A stretch of DNA of 64,000 nt, taken from assembly GCA_019056435.1 (NCBI GenBank), contig CP077641.1, positions 744,001 to 808,000 of the forward strand, read 5' to 3'. The notes beneath the pieces are model-generated. The model searched no databases. It was not told the DNA's origin and was given only the letters and a program-made list of their open reading frames with translations. Origin of the DNA: Stutzerimonas stutzeri. Lineage in GTDB: Bacteria > Pseudomonadota > Gammaproteobacteria > Pseudomonadales > Pseudomonadaceae. Numbering within the stretch: the first letter of the stretch is position 1; every line of letters begins with the position of its first letter. This document shows, piece after piece, positions 29,492 to 38,708 of the stretch. The position numbers were made by a program, and so were the translations under genes.

Positions 29492-30549
29492 CTAGACCTC
29501 GGAATACAGGCGGCCGGGATTGAAGATCCCCTGCGGGTCGAGCGCGGCCTTGAGCTGGCGGTGGTAACGCAGCAACGGTTCGGCCAACGGCTGGAACGGG
29601 CTCACCGCGGCGCCTGCGGTGAAGCAGGTGGCATGGCCGCCGACCTCGCTGACGATGGCGCGGATGGTCTCGGCGTCCGCATCGGATTTCAGCCAACGCT
29701 GAGCGCCAGCCCAGTCGATCAGCTGGTCGCCCGGCAGCGCCAGGGCAGCGGTGCTGGTCGGCAGCGACAGGCGCCACAGGGTGCGCGCGTCGTTGAAGAA
29801 GCCCAGCCGCTGCTCCCGCAGGTCGGCCCAATAGGCGGCATCCAGCGCCTCGCCGCCGATGCGGTCGCAGGCGGCATTGACCGAACCCTCGCCGCCTTCC
29901 AGCCGCAAATGCAGCGCCTGGCCGTCGTGGCTTGCCGCGGTGATCGGCACCGGCTGCTGGCCCCATTCGGCGAGTTTGAGCAGCGCGCGATCGACGGGCA
30001 TGTCGATCCGCAGGCTGCGGCACAGCTGTGGCCTTGGCAGGACCTTCAGGGACACCTCCGTCAGTACACCGAGGCAGCCGAAGCTGCCGGCCATCAGACG
30101 CGACAGGTCGTAACCGGCGACATTCTTCATCACCTCACCGCCGAAGCGCAGGTGCTTGCCGTGGCCGGTGATGATGCGCGAGCCCAGCACGAAATCGCGC
30201 ACCGACCCAGACCAGGGGCGCCGCGGCCGGACAGGCCCGACGCGATCATGCCGCCAACGGTGGCGCCTTCGCCCAGGTGAGGCGGCTCGCAGGGCAGCAT
30301 CTGGTTGGCCTCGTCGAGCGCGGCCTCCAGTTCGGCCAGCGGTGTGCCGGCGCGAACGCTGACCACGAGCTCTGTCGGGTCATAGGTGACGATGCCGCGA
30401 TGCGCACGGGTATCGAGCAAGGCGCCCTGCCCTTCGCGGCCGAGAAATGCCTTGCTGCCGCCGCCCTGGATGCGCAGCGGCGTGTTGCTGGCCAACGCCT
30501 GGTTGACCTGATCGAGCAGCTGCCCGCTGTCGTCGAAGGAAACCGTCAT
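29492..30549 (-). CDS. glcE: Glycolate oxidase FAD-binding subunit GlcE, with apparent frameshift
   Basis: Two frames form one protein of about 353 residues. The N-terminal part has the FAD-binding LRIQGGGSKAFLG, VRAGTPLAELEAALDEANQ and PHLGEGATVGGMIASGLSG. The rest continues in another frame with VRDFVLGSRIITGHGKHLRFGGEVMKNVAGYDLSRLMAGSFG. Adding one base near 30226-30230 gives PRRPWSGSVRDFVLG, the expected join. It is the second flavin-type subunit of the glycolate oxidase GlcDEF. Its ATG overlaps the glcD stop by one base. Because the rest of the operon is intact, the break is probably a sequence error. Confidence 0.9.
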
Positions 30550-32048
30550 CAGAAGCGCTCCAGTTCAGGGAAGGGCAACTGCCCGCCGTGGACGTGCATG
30601 CCGCCGAATTCAGCGCAGCGGTGCAGCGTCGGGATGTTCTTGCCGGGGTTGAGCAGGCCGCTGGGGTCGAAGGCCGCCTTCACCGCGTGGAACAGCGTCA
30701 GCTCGTCGGCATTGAACTGCGAACACATCTGGTTGATCTTTTCGCGGCCGACGCCGTGTTCGCCGGTGATCGAGCCACCGACTTTCACACAGAGCTCGAG
30801 AATCTTGCCGCCCAGCGCCTCGGCGCGCTCCAGCTCGCCTTCGGTGTTGGCATCGAAGAGGATCAGCGGGTGCATGTTGCCGTCGCCGGCGTGGAAGACA
30901 TTGGCCACGCGCAGGCCGTATTCATCCGACAGATCGCTGATGCCCTTGAGCACGCCCGGCAGTTCGCGGCGCGGGATGGTGCCGTCCATGCAGTAGTAAT
31001 CCGGCGAGATGCGCCCGACGGCAGGGAAGGCATTCTTGCGCCCGGCCCAGAACTTGACGCGTTCGGCTTCGTCCTTCGCCAGGCGCACTTCGGTGGCGCC
31101 GGCCAACTTGAGCACCTCGCCCACACGCGCACAGTCGTCGTGCACGTCCGCTTCGACGCCGTCCAGCTCGCAGAGCAGGATCGCTTCCGCCTCAACCGGG
31201 TAGCCGGCGTGGATGAAGTCTTCGGCGGCGCGGATCGAGAGGTTGTCCATCATTTCCAGGCCGCCGGGGATGATGCCGGCGGCGATGATGTCGCCCACCG
31301 CGCGCCCGGCCTTCTCCACCGAATCGAACGCCGCCAGCAGCACCTTGGCCACCTGCGGCTTGGGCAGCAGTTTGACCGTGACCTCGGTGACGATGCCGAG
31401 CATGCCTTCGGAGCCGGTGAACAGCGCCAACAGGTCGAAGCCTGGCGAATCCAGGGCGTCGGAGCCCAGCACCATGCGCTCGCCTTCGACGGTGAGGATT
31501 TCCACCTTGAGCAGGTTATGCACGGTCAGGCCGTATTTCAGGCAATGCACTCCGCCCGCGTTCTCGGCAACGTTGCCGCCGATGGAGCAGGCAATCTGCG
31601 AGGACGGATCGGGCGCATAGTAGAGGTCATAGGGCGCCGCCGCCTGGGAAATCGCCAGGTTGCGCACGCCGGGCTGGACGCGGGCGAAGCGACCGGCCGG
31701 GTCGACTTCAAGGATCTTGTTGAAGCGCGCCATCACCAGCAGGATGCCCTGCTCCAATGGCAGCGCACCACCGGACAGACCCGTCCCCGCGCCACGCGCC
31801 ACCACCGGCACGCCCCGCTGATGGGCAATCTTCAGCAGGGTCTCGACCTGCTCGACGCGCTCGGGCAGCACCACCAGCATCGGCGTGGTGCGGTAGGCGG
31901 ACAGACCGTCGCACTCGTAGGGTTTGAGGTCTTCGCCTCGATGGAGGACGTCCAGGTCCGGCAGCTGCGCCTGCAGCTCAGCCAGCAACGCGGCCTTGTC
32001 GACCTTGGGCAGCTCACCGTCGACGCGTTCGTCGTAGAGGATATTCAT
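30549..32048 (-). CDS. glcD: Glycolate oxidase catalytic FAD subunit
   Basis: The 499-residue protein belongs to the FAD_binding_4 / lactate-glycolate oxidase family. It contains VPVVARGAGTGLSGGALPLEQG and CSIGGNVAENAGGVHCLKYG for flavin binding, and at the C-terminus HAGDGNMHPLILFD and ITGEHGVGREK. It oxidises glycolate (and D-lactate) to glyoxylate. It is the first gene of the leftward operon. The ATG at 32048 begins MNILYDERVDGELPK; upstream in-frame codons reach into the operator region and are not coding. Confidence 0.97.
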   Translation of the reverse strand: MNILYDERVDGELPKVDKAALLAELQAQLPDLDVLHRGEDLKPYECDGLSAYRTTPMLVVLPERVEQVETLLKIAHQRGVPVVARGAGTGLSGGALPLEQGILLVMARFNKILEVDPAGRFARVQPGVRNLAISQAAAPYDLYYAPDPSSQIACSIGGNVAENAGGVHCLKYGLTVHNLLKVEILTVEGERMVLGSDALDSPGFDLLALFTGSEGMLGIVTEVTVKLLPKPQVAKVLLAAFDSVEKAGRAVGDIIAAGIIPGGLEMMDNLSIRAAEDFIHAGYPVEAEAILLCELDGVEADVHDDCARVGEVLKLAGATEVRLAKDEAERVKFWAGRKNAFPAVGRISPDYYCMDGTIPRRELPGVLKGISDLSDEYGLRVANVFHAGDGNMHPLILFDANTEGELERAEALGGKILELCVKVGGSITGEHGVGREKINQMCSQFNADELTLFHAVKAAFDPSGLLNPGKNIPTLHRCAEFGGMHVHGGQLPFPELERF

Positions 32049-32147
32049 GGCAGTCGGTGCTCTTGATTGTTCACCGCCAGCACGGCCAGCTGCGGTGGTT
32101 TGACGCATCATTAGCCCGAGGGGCGATGACCGTCCATATCCAAACCC

Positions 32148-32162
32148 ACTGGTCCTACCAGT
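32148..32162. promoter_or_regulatory. GlcC operator 1 (palindrome)
   Basis: ACTGGTCCTACCAGT, a 15-bp palindrome with the TGGTnnnACCA core typical of FadR-subfamily GntR regulators. It lies 100 bases upstream of the glcD start and 123 bases upstream of the glcC start. An identical copy lies at 32256-32270. Confidence 0.85.
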
Positions 32163-32255
32163 TTCTTTCGCAGCGCTTTCGTTGTTTTTTCGCGCAATCG
32201 CCAGTTATCAGGGGCTGGAACGAACAGGCAGGCCTTTGAGGTAAGATGCGTACAA

Positions 32256-32270
32256 ACTGGTCCTACCAGT
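32256..32270. promoter_or_regulatory. GlcC operator 2 (identical palindrome)
   Basis: A second exact copy of ACTGGTCCTACCAGT ends 15 bases before the glcC start codon, overlapping where its promoter or leader would be. This position suggests autoregulation. The two copies are 108 bases apart, centre to centre, a spacing compatible with looping or with separate control of the divergent promoters. Confidence 0.85.
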
Positions 32271-32285
32271 CAGGAGCCGCTTGTC

Positions 32286-33056
32286 ATGTTGAATGAAAAT
32301 CCCCAGGAACGACGCCAGTTGGCGGACGTGGTGGCCGAACGCATCGAGCGCCTGATCGTCGATGGCGTGCTCAAGGTCGGGCAGGCGCTGCCGTCCGAAC
32401 GCCGTCTGTGCGAAAAGCTCGGCATCTCCCGCTCGGCGCTGCGTGAGGGCCTGCGCGTGCTGCGCGGGCGCGGCATCATCGAGACCGCCCAGGGACGGGG
32501 CTCGCACGTGGCACGGTTGTCCGGCCAGCAGGACGCCAGCCCGCTGATGCACCTGTTCAATTCGCAGCCGCGCACGCTCTATGACCTGCTCGAGGTCCGC
32601 GCCCTGCTTGAAGGCGAGTCGGCCCGCCTGGCCGCGCTGCGCGGCACGGAAGCCGATTTCGTCCTGCTGCGCCGACGCTACGAGGAGATGCTCGCCGCCC
32701 ATACCGCCGAAAGCGCCGACCCGCGAGAGCATGCGCGCCTCGACCACGCCTTTCACCTCGCCGTCAGCGAGGCCTCGCACAACCCGGTATTGGTCCATAC
32801 GCTGCAATCGCTGACCGACCTGATGCTTTCCACCGTATTCGCCTCGGTGAACAACCTCTATCACCGCCCGCTGCAGAAGCGGCAGATCGACCGCCAGCAC
32901 TCGCGCCTGTTCCATGCCATCACCGAACGCCTGCCGGATCAGGCACAGCGTGCGGCGCGCGATCACATTCACAGCATTCGCGACAACCTCAAGGAAATCG
33001 AGCAGGAAGAGCAGCGCCTGGTGCGGGCGACCATGCGGTTGGAGGGGTGGGCGTAG
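32286..33056 (+). CDS. glcC: GntR/FadR-family regulator of the glycolate operon
   Basis: The 256-residue regulator has an N-terminal winged helix (LADVVAERIERLIVDGVLKV, ALPSERRLCEKLGISRSALREGLRVLRGRG) and a C-terminal FCD ligand-binding domain with LLEVRALLEGESARLAA, HARLDHAFHLAVSEASHNPVL and HSRLFHAITER. The His/Asp residues in these segments are those that bind a metal in this family. It is divergent from glcD, as in other Pseudomonas. AGGAGCC stands just upstream of the ATG. It would switch the operon in response to glycolate or glyoxylate (inferred from family and position). Confidence 0.93.
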   Translation: MLNENPQERRQLADVVAERIERLIVDGVLKVGQALPSERRLCEKLGISRSALREGLRVLRGRGIIETAQGRGSHVARLSGQQDASPLMHLFNSQPRTLYDLLEVRALLEGESARLAALRGTEADFVLLRRRYEEMLAAHTAESADPREHARLDHAFHLAVSEASHNPVLVHTLQSLTDLMLSTVFASVNNLYHRPLQKRQIDRQHSRLFHAITERLPDQAQRAARDHIHSIRDNLKEIEQEEQRLVRATMRLEGWA

Positions 33057-33171
33057 GAGGACGCAAGGCCTGCGGGCCAAACGCCCAAGCAGGTCGGCGT
33101 GCGGCGCGGACGGGTCGGTTCAGGCGGACCCTACCCCTCATGCTAGACTCGCGCCTTCCTTTTTGCCGCGC

Positions 33172-33720
33172 ATGACCACCGTGTCCGATATTCAAGCCTG
33201 GTCGCTCGCCGACCACCTCGCTTCGCCGCTGCCTGCCGACCTGCATGACTGGCTCTACACCGACCGTGGCTCCCTGACGCGCCGCCTGACCACCCTGGCC
33301 GAGGGCGCCTTCAGCGTGGTGCCGCTGGAAGAAGGCTGGCAGGTGCTACGCGACGACGAATGCGCCGCACTGCATGTGGCCGAGGGGAGCGAGGGCTGGG
33401 TTCGCGAGGTCTACCTGCGCGGTCACGAGCAGCCTTGGGTATTCGCCCGTAGCGTGGCGGCCCGCAGCGCCCTGGCGCATTCGGGGCTGGATCTTCCGCA
33501 ACTGGGCAACCGATCGTTGGGCGAGCTGCTGTTCAGTGACCCGGCGTTCGCCCGCGGCCCGCTCGAAGCACGTCACTACCCGGCCGATTGGCTGCCGCTG
33601 CCCGTCAGGCAAGCCGGCCTCTGGGCACGCCGCTCCTGCTTCAGCCAGAGCGAGCTGCGCGTGCTGGTCGCCGAAGTGTTCCTGCCCGAGCTGTGGCGCG
33701 CGGCACGGATCACCCTCTGA
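33172..33720 (+). CDS. ubiC: Chorismate-pyruvate lyase
   Basis: The 182-residue cytoplasmic enzyme matches the UbiC family: [22 protein letters not shown], then [20 protein letters not shown] with the conserved Arg/Glu of the active-site lid, [12 protein letters not shown] and WARRSCF near the C-terminus. It converts chorismate to 4-hydroxybenzoate and pyruvate, the first committed step of ubiquinone synthesis. It precedes ubiA by 46 bases, forming the usual ubiCA operon. Confidence 0.95.
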   Translation: MTTVSDIQAWSLADHLASPLPADLHDWLYTDRGSLTRRLTTLAEGAFSVVPLEEGWQVLRDDECAALHVAEGSEGWVREVYLRGHEQPWVFARSVAARSALAHSGLDLPQLGNRSLGELLFSDPAFARGPLEARHYPADWLPLPVRQAGLWARRSCFSQSELRVLVAEVFLPELWRAARITL

Positions 33721-33766
33721 ACAGCGCCCAGACTGTTATCCAGCCAACCCACACGGAGACCCGCTG

Positions 33767-34660
33767 ATGTTCCAGAAGCTTCTGCAATCGAGCAATCGCC
33801 TGCACCCGCGCGCCTGGGACTTCATCCAGCTGATGAGGCTGGATAGGCCGATCGGCACGTACCTGCTCCTGTGGCCCACCCTCTGGGCGTTGTGGATCGC
33901 GGGCGAAGGCTCGCCGAGCGTGAAGAACATCGTCATCTTCGTGCTCGGCGTGATCCTGATGCGCGCCGCTGGCTGCGTCATCAATGACTTCGCCGACCGC
34001 AACTTCGACGGCCACGTTTCGCGTACCAAGGGTCGCCCGCTGGCCACCGGAAAAATCACCCCGAAAGAAGCCTGGATCCTCTTCGCCATCCTCGTCGCGC
34101 TGAGCTTCGGCCTGGTGCTGATGACCAATGCCACCACGGTCTGGCTGTCCTTCGGCGCCTTGGGCGTCGCTTCGCTATACCCGTTCATGAAGCGTTACAC
34201 CTTCTACCCCCAGGTGGTTCTGGGTGCCGCGTTTTCCTGGGGCATGCTGATGGCCTTTACCGCCGAGCGTGGCGAGCTGCCGCCAGAGGCCTGGCTGCTG
34301 TTCATCGCCAACGTGGTCTGGACGGTGGGCTACGACACCTACTACGCCATGGCCGACCGCGAGGACGACCTCAAGATCGGCATTCGCTCCACCGCCATAC
34401 TGTTCGGTGAAGCCGACCGCATCATCATCGCCACGCTGCAAGGGCTGGCGCTGTTCTGCCTGATTCTCGCCGGCGTGCGCTTCGAGCTGGGCCAGTGGTT
34501 CCACCTGGGCCTGGTCATCGCCGCCTGCTGCTTCGCCTGGGAGTTCTGGAAAACCCGCTCACGCAAGCCACAGGCGTGTTTCAAGGCTTTCCTGCATAAC
34601 CATTGGGCAGGATTGGCGATTCTGGCCGGGATCATCGTCGACTACGCCAACCGGGCATAA
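33767..34660 (+). CDS. ubiA: 4-hydroxybenzoate polyprenyltransferase
   Basis: The 297-residue inner-membrane protein has about eight hydrophobic segments and both aspartate-rich motifs of UbiA prenyltransferases, [18 protein letters not shown] and [17 protein letters not shown]. It joins the polyprenyl side chain to 4-hydroxybenzoate in ubiquinone synthesis. The ATG at 33767 follows a CGGAGACC ribosome site. Its stop is six bases before the first recognisable IS-derived sequence, marking the left border of the accessory segment. Confidence 0.96.
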   Translation: MFQKLLQSSNRLHPRAWDFIQLMRLDRPIGTYLLLWPTLWALWIAGEGSPSVKNIVIFVLGVILMRAAGCVINDFADRNFDGHVSRTKGRPLATGKITPKEAWILFAILVALSFGLVLMTNATTVWLSFGALGVASLYPFMKRYTFYPQVVLGAAFSWGMLMAFTAERGELPPEAWLLFIANVVWTVGYDTYYAMADREDDLKIGIRSTAILFGEADRIIIATLQGLALFCLILAGVRFELGQWFHLGLVIAACCFAWEFWKTRSRKPQACFKAFLHNHWAGLAILAGIIVDYANRA

Positions 34661-34665
34661 AAGGT

Positions 34666-35190
34666 TCATCGCGCTTTCCCGCGGAAGGCGCCCTTGATTT
34701 TCAGGAAGAAGTACGCCGAGGCACGGAAGCCGTAGGCCATACGTTTTGATCACCTTGATGCGGTTGTTAACGCCCTCCAGAACACTGGTGTGGATGCCCC
34801 GAGCGTATCGAACCAGACTTCCTTCAGTGCATCCTTATGTACATAAGCCGTGGCCAGTGGCTGGCCGCGGGCAGCTCCTGCAACTGCACGGCTTGCCGTC
34901 CTTCAGGTTTTCGCGATTGCGCAGCAGCCGCCAACGGCTTTGCTTGATCACCTTGCGCGCTGGCTTGTCTTCACGCTGGAGGTTGGCTTGATCGACTCGG
35001 ATACGATCCATTACGTCGCGGCCATAGCGGGCCACCACATGGAACAGGTCGTACACCACTTCCGCCTGCGGGCAGTGCCGCCGCACTTCCAGATCAAAAG
35101 CGGTGTTCATGTCCATCGCCACGGCCTCGATCTGCTGACAATGCTCGCCAAGCAACTCGATCACGCACCTGACGAGTTCGGCGTTCATGG
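34666..35190 (-). pseudogene. Decayed ISL3-family transposase fragment
   Basis: Read leftward from 35190, the frame gives CQQIEAVAMDMNTAFDLEVR, CPQAEVVYDLFHVVARYGRD and VIKQSRWRLLRNRENLKDGK. These are core sequences of ISL3-type DDE transposases, including the catalytic-domain region. After frame changes come AYVHKDALKEVWFDTL, SVLEGVNNRIKVIK and a degraded YGFRASAYFFLKIKGAFRG end. The N-terminal half is missing, a segment between the KEVWFDT and SVLEG blocks is deleted, and at least two frameshifts are present. No terminal inverted repeats could be identified. It is a non-functional remnant. Confidence 0.8.
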
Positions 35191-35401
35191 ATCAATGGCA
35201 CACCGGCTGCAACCGGTAAGCGCTCGGCTAGGGGTTCGAGACTGATAGTAAGGTGTCGTCAGTGGCTTGGCGACAGGCGACGACCGCGTAGCTTGGCCAG
35301 AAAGCAGCAAGATAGGCAGGTAACGGAGGTTGGTTCGTTTGGCGACTGCCAATCTCCCTGACTGTCAACTCGCTCTTTCCACATATTCCGCGATGAGCCA
35401 T
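35191..35401. other. Non-coding stretch at the edge of the IS remnant
   Basis: About 210 bases with no gene. It begins with a short inverted repeat (ACCGGCTGCAACCGGT) directly beside the truncated transposase and may be the scar of another element. I see no promoter or intact repeat boundary. Confidence 0.4.
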
Positions 35402-35437
35402 AAAAAAAGCCCGTCGCGGCGTACCGGGACGGGCTTT
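35402..35437 (-). terminator. Intrinsic terminator of the sugar-acid operon
   Basis: A 10-bp stem AAAGCCCGTC / GACGGGCTTT. Read leftward, after the DUF336 gene, it runs directly into seven T residues. This is a canonical rho-independent terminator 16 bases after the stop. Confidence 0.9.
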
Positions 35438-35453
35438 CGTCTGCTGACAGTAT

Positions 35454-35891
35454 TCAGCCGTTCACGACGCGGGCGCCGGCTTCGGCGGTCTGGCCGTCTT
35501 GGGTCGGGTGCATACCGGACACACCAATCGCGCCAATCAGCTTTCCATCTTTGATCAGCGGGACGCCGCCATCCATAAGAATGGCGTTGTGCATCGACAA
35601 CAGTCGCAAGGTAGCCCCGCCTGTGGCGAGCGTTTCCTCGAAACCCTTGGTGGTGCGCTTGAATGCCGCTGCCGTGGCAGCCTTGCGCTGCGCCACCTCG
35701 ACACTCCCGTGCGCGGCGTGGTCCATCCGCAGCAGCAACACTAGATGCCCGCCTGCGTCCGTCACGGCAATGACCATTGCCCAACCGTTCGCCTGTGCAT
35801 GAGCGCGCGCGGCCTCGGCAACGCGGCTGGCCGCCTCCAGACTGATCGGCGGCCCGTAGGCCAACGGAGGGGCTGCAACCTGAGTAGTCAT
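35454..35891 (-). CDS. Second GlcG/HbpS-family (DUF336) protein
   Basis: The 145-residue protein resembles GlcG at 27749-28153: AHAQANGWAMVIAVTDAGGHLVLLLRMDHA, VEVAQRKAATAAAFKRTTKGFEE and GGVPLIKDGKLIGAIGVSGM. It has no signal peptide, although the first 20 residues are extended and proline-rich. It is the last gene of the sugar-acid operon, 10 bases after the SDR gene. Its role is unknown; haem or metal-cofactor binding is the only family clue. Confidence 0.85.
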   Translation of the reverse strand: MTTQVAAPPLAYGPPISLEAASRVAEAARAHAQANGWAMVIAVTDAGGHLVLLLRMDHAAHGSVEVAQRKAATAAAFKRTTKGFEETLATGGATLRLLSMHNAILMDGGVPLIKDGKLIGAIGVSGMHPTQDGQTAEAGARVVNG

Positions 35892-35901
35892 ACTGCGCTC
35901 C

Positions 35902-36681
35902 TCAAGGCATCGCCTGGCCGCCGTTGACGTCCAGCGTCTGGCCTGTGATGTAACCGCTGCAGGCATGCGAAGCGAGGAACAGATAAGCCGGGGCCATTTC
36001 CTCGGATGTGCCGAAACGGCCAAGCGGAATGGTGGTGTTGACCTGCGCCCGTGCAGCGTCGTCTTTGTCGGCATGGAAGGCAGTGTCTACGGTGCCGGGC
36101 GCCACGACATTGAAGCGGATGTTGTCACCGGCGAACTCGCGCACCCAGTTGCGCTGCACGTTATGCAGCCAGGCCTTGGCCGCCGCGTAGAGGCTGGCGC
36201 CCGGACCACCGCCGTTGTAGGCAGCGATCGAGCCCGTGGTGATAACAGAGGCGCTCTGCCCGCTGGCCTTCGCCGACGCTCGCAGGTGCGGGATCGCTTC
36301 GCGCGTCGCCAGCAATGCCGAGCGCAGGTTCACGTCAACCATCGCGTCGAAGAAGGCGTCATCGATTTTCTCAAGCCCACGCCGTTCCAACAGAGCACCT
36401 GCGTTGTTGACGAGCACATCGAGGCCATCAAAGCGCCCAACGAAGGCCGCAACGGTGTCGATGCAGTCCTGGCTGCGGCTCAGGTCGCCTGCGAAGAAAG
36501 CCGCTTCGCCGCCATTGGAAGACAACTCGGTTAGCAGCGAGTCGAGGTTTGCCGGCTGGTTGCGCGCGGTGATACCGACATGCGCTCCGAGCGCGGCGAA
36601 GGCCTTGGCGGTCGCCAGACCGATGCCCATGGTGGCACCAGTGATCAGGATACGTTTGCCCTTGAGGTCGTTGAAGTACAT
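35902..36681 (-). CDS. Short-chain dehydrogenase/reductase
   Basis: The 259-residue classical SDR has the cofactor motif TGATMGIG (residues 14-21), the NNAG motif (about residue 91), a catalytic Ser in TTGSIAAYNG and the YAAAK catalytic pair near residue 167, plus the C-terminal GYITGQTLDVNGGQ. It would oxidise or reduce a hydroxyl or carbonyl with NAD(P). In this operon the likely substrate is the sugar or sugar acid imported by the tripartite transporter, but this cannot be told from sequence. AAGGAG precedes the ATG at 36681. Confidence 0.9.
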   Translation of the reverse strand: MYFNDLKGKRILITGATMGIGLATAKAFAALGAHVGITARNQPANLDSLLTELSSNGGEAAFFAGDLSRSQDCIDTVAAFVGRFDGLDVLVNNAGALLERRGLEKIDDAFFDAMVDVNLRSALLATREAIPHLRASAKASGQSASVITTGSIAAYNGGGPGASLYAAAKAWLHNVQRNWVREFAGDNIRFNVVAPGTVDTAFHADKDDAARAQVNTTIPLGRFGTSEEMAPAYLFLASHACSGYITGQTLDVNGGQAMP

Positions 36682-36690
36682 GGAGACTCC

Positions 36691-38196
36691 TTAGTCAGTC
36701 AGTGCGGGACGGGGAATGCGGTGCTCGCGCCAGAGGCGCAGCAGCGGTGGAATCAGCCAGACCGCCAGCGTGGTGAGCGCAAGCACCAGCGAAACGGGCC
36801 GTTCAATGAAGGCAACAAAGCTGCCGTTCGAGCGCATCATCGAGGTCACGAAGGTTTCCTCGAGCAGAGGCCCAAGCACGATGCCGAGAATCATCGGCGC
36901 CAGCGGGAAGTCGTTTTCCTCGAGGAGGAAACCGAGCACGCCGAACAAGAGAATGGTCACCACGGCGAACAGGCTGTTTTCGACGGCATAGGCACCGACC
37001 ATCGCAAACAGCAGAATCGAGGGCATGAGGACACCCTGCGGTATACGGAGCACCTGCTTGAACAGACGTACCGCAATGAAACCAAACGGGATCAGCAGCA
37101 GGTTGGCCAACAGGAACGCCACGAACACGGCGTTGATCATCCCCGCGTTGTCCGTGAATATCGTCGGCCCGGGATTTAGGCCTTTCATGAGCAACACGCC
37201 GATGACAATGGCGGTCAGCGAATCACCCGGAATACCGAACACGGTTGCCGGGATGAAGCTGCCGCCGACCGCGGCGTTGTTAGCTGCAGTCGCCGGTGCA
37301 ATCTGTGAGACTGCGCCGTCGTCCTGCTCAGCGCCAGCTGAACCCTTACGCCGTCCCATCGCATAGGCGATGTAGGCCGCAATATCAGCTCCGGCACCCG
37401 GCAGCGCCCCGATCAGCGTGCCAGTCACCGAGCCGCGAAGAATGCCGAGCTTATTGTTGAGCGCATCACGCAGAGCCCTCCAATACAAAGGTTGCTGCGC
37501 AACCTGAGGCAACTCCCTTTCGCTGGCGCTGCGGGTGCAGTAGCGCAGGATTTCTGCCACTGCGAACAGACCGATGATGACCGGTATGAAGCCGAAGCCG
37601 CCAAGCAGCGCATCGCTTCCAAAGGTGAAACGGGTCTCGCCAGATACCGGGTCAATTCCGACCGCGGCCACCAACAGGCCAATCAGCAACGACACTGCAC
37701 TGCGGGTGATCTGCGTGCCGCCGACCATGATCGCGGCGGTGAGGCCTAGGGTTGCCAGCCAGAAATATTCAAACGAACTGAAGTTGAGCGCAAAACGGGC
37801 CAGCAGCGGCGCACCGAAGATTAGCGCCAGCACGCCAATCGCGCCGCCGATGGCCGAAGTGCAGGCGCTCATCCCAAGGATGTACTCACCCCGCCCGGCC
37901 TGCGTGAAGCGGTAGGCCTGATCGGTATAGGCAGCGGACGCCGGCGTACCGGGCATGCGCAGCAGAACAGCGGGTAGATCGCCCGCGAAAATTGCCATTG
38001 CAGCCATCGTCACGATGCCGGCAATCGCGGGGACCGGCTCCATGAAGAAGGTGATGGGCACCATGAGGGCCACCGCAAGCGTCGCGGTCAGGCCAGGTAT
38101 TGCGCCGACCATCAAGCCGTACAGCGCAGCAACGACCATGACGGCCAGCACCTTGAAGGTGAACACCTGACCAAAGGCATCGAGCATTACGTCCAT
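36691..38196 (-). CDS. tctA: Tripartite tricarboxylate transporter large membrane subunit TctA
   Basis: The 501-residue inner-membrane protein has about 12 hydrophobic segments and the TctA signatures GLMVGAIPGLTATLAVALMVP and LPGAGADIAAYIAYAMGRR, with VFGIPGDSLTAIVIGVLLMKG. TctA forms the permease with the small TctB. The GGAGGG ribosome site stands 8 bases before the ATG at 38196, one base after the tctB stop. The substrate is set by TctC and is inferred to be a sugar acid from the operon. Confidence 0.94.
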   Translation of the reverse strand: MDVMLDAFGQVFTFKVLAVMVVAALYGLMVGAIPGLTATLAVALMVPITFFMEPVPAIAGIVTMAAMAIFAGDLPAVLLRMPGTPASAAYTDQAYRFTQAGRGEYILGMSACTSAIGGAIGVLALIFGAPLLARFALNFSSFEYFWLATLGLTAAIMVGGTQITRSAVSLLIGLLVAAVGIDPVSGETRFTFGSDALLGGFGFIPVIIGLFAVAEILRYCTRSASERELPQVAQQPLYWRALRDALNNKLGILRGSVTGTLIGALPGAGADIAAYIAYAMGRRKGSAGAEQDDGAVSQIAPATAANNAAVGGSFIPATVFGIPGDSLTAIVIGVLLMKGLNPGPTIFTDNAGMINAVFVAFLLANLLLIPFGFIAVRLFKQVLRIPQGVLMPSILLFAMVGAYAVENSLFAVVTILLFGVLGFLLEENDFPLAPMILGIVLGPLLEETFVTSMMRSNGSFVAFIERPVSLVLALTTLAVWLIPPLLRLWREHRIPRPALTD

Positions 38197-38197
38197 G

Positions 38198-38683
38198 TCA
38201 AAGCCCTCCGAGGCGGGCCAGCAAGCCTTGTGGCAAGGGCACGCCCATGACCTGCTGGAAGAACACATAGAGGAAGGCGACCACACCGACGGCACTGGTC
38301 AGCGCCAGCATGGGTCGCCCCGTGAAACGTAGCGCCAGTGCAGCGATCAGCAGCAAACCCGTGGGCAGGAAGCCCAACGGCTCGACCATCAATAAGAACC
38401 CCAGGAGCCCGCCGATAACCAGCGTCAGGTTGAGCCAGCGTGCAGGTTCGCGACACCAGGCACACAGCCCGAGCCAGAGCGGCGCCCGTTCGGCTCGGGC
38501 CGCGGCGATTCCCTTGGCCGCTAGCGTCAGCCCGCTGAGCGCGAGTAGCGCTCCGATGATGGACGGGTAGAAGCCAGCGCCGTACTGGAAGTACGGCGAC
38601 TTCTCCATGCCACTGGCCACCCCGAGCACACCGAGGCCGAGCGCCAGGCAAACGATTCCCCAAGACAGGTCGGACAGTTTCAT
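38198..38683 (-). CDS. tctB: Tripartite tricarboxylate transporter small membrane subunit TctB
   Basis: The 161-residue protein has four hydrophobic segments, as in the TctB family (DUF1468), with SPYFQYGAGFYPSIIGALLALSG after the first. It pairs with TctA in the inner membrane. It lies between tctC and tctA with tight spacing, so the three form one transport unit. Confidence 0.88.
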   Translation of the reverse strand: MKLSDLSWGIVCLALGLGVLGVASGMEKSPYFQYGAGFYPSIIGALLALSGLTLAAKGIAAARAERAPLWLGLCAWCREPARWLNLTLVIGGLLGFLLMVEPLGFLPTGLLLIAALALRFTGRPMLALTSAVGVVAFLYVFFQQVMGVPLPQGLLARLGGL

Positions 38684-38708
38684 AGCTGCGACTCCGTGCC
38701 GGCTGCGA

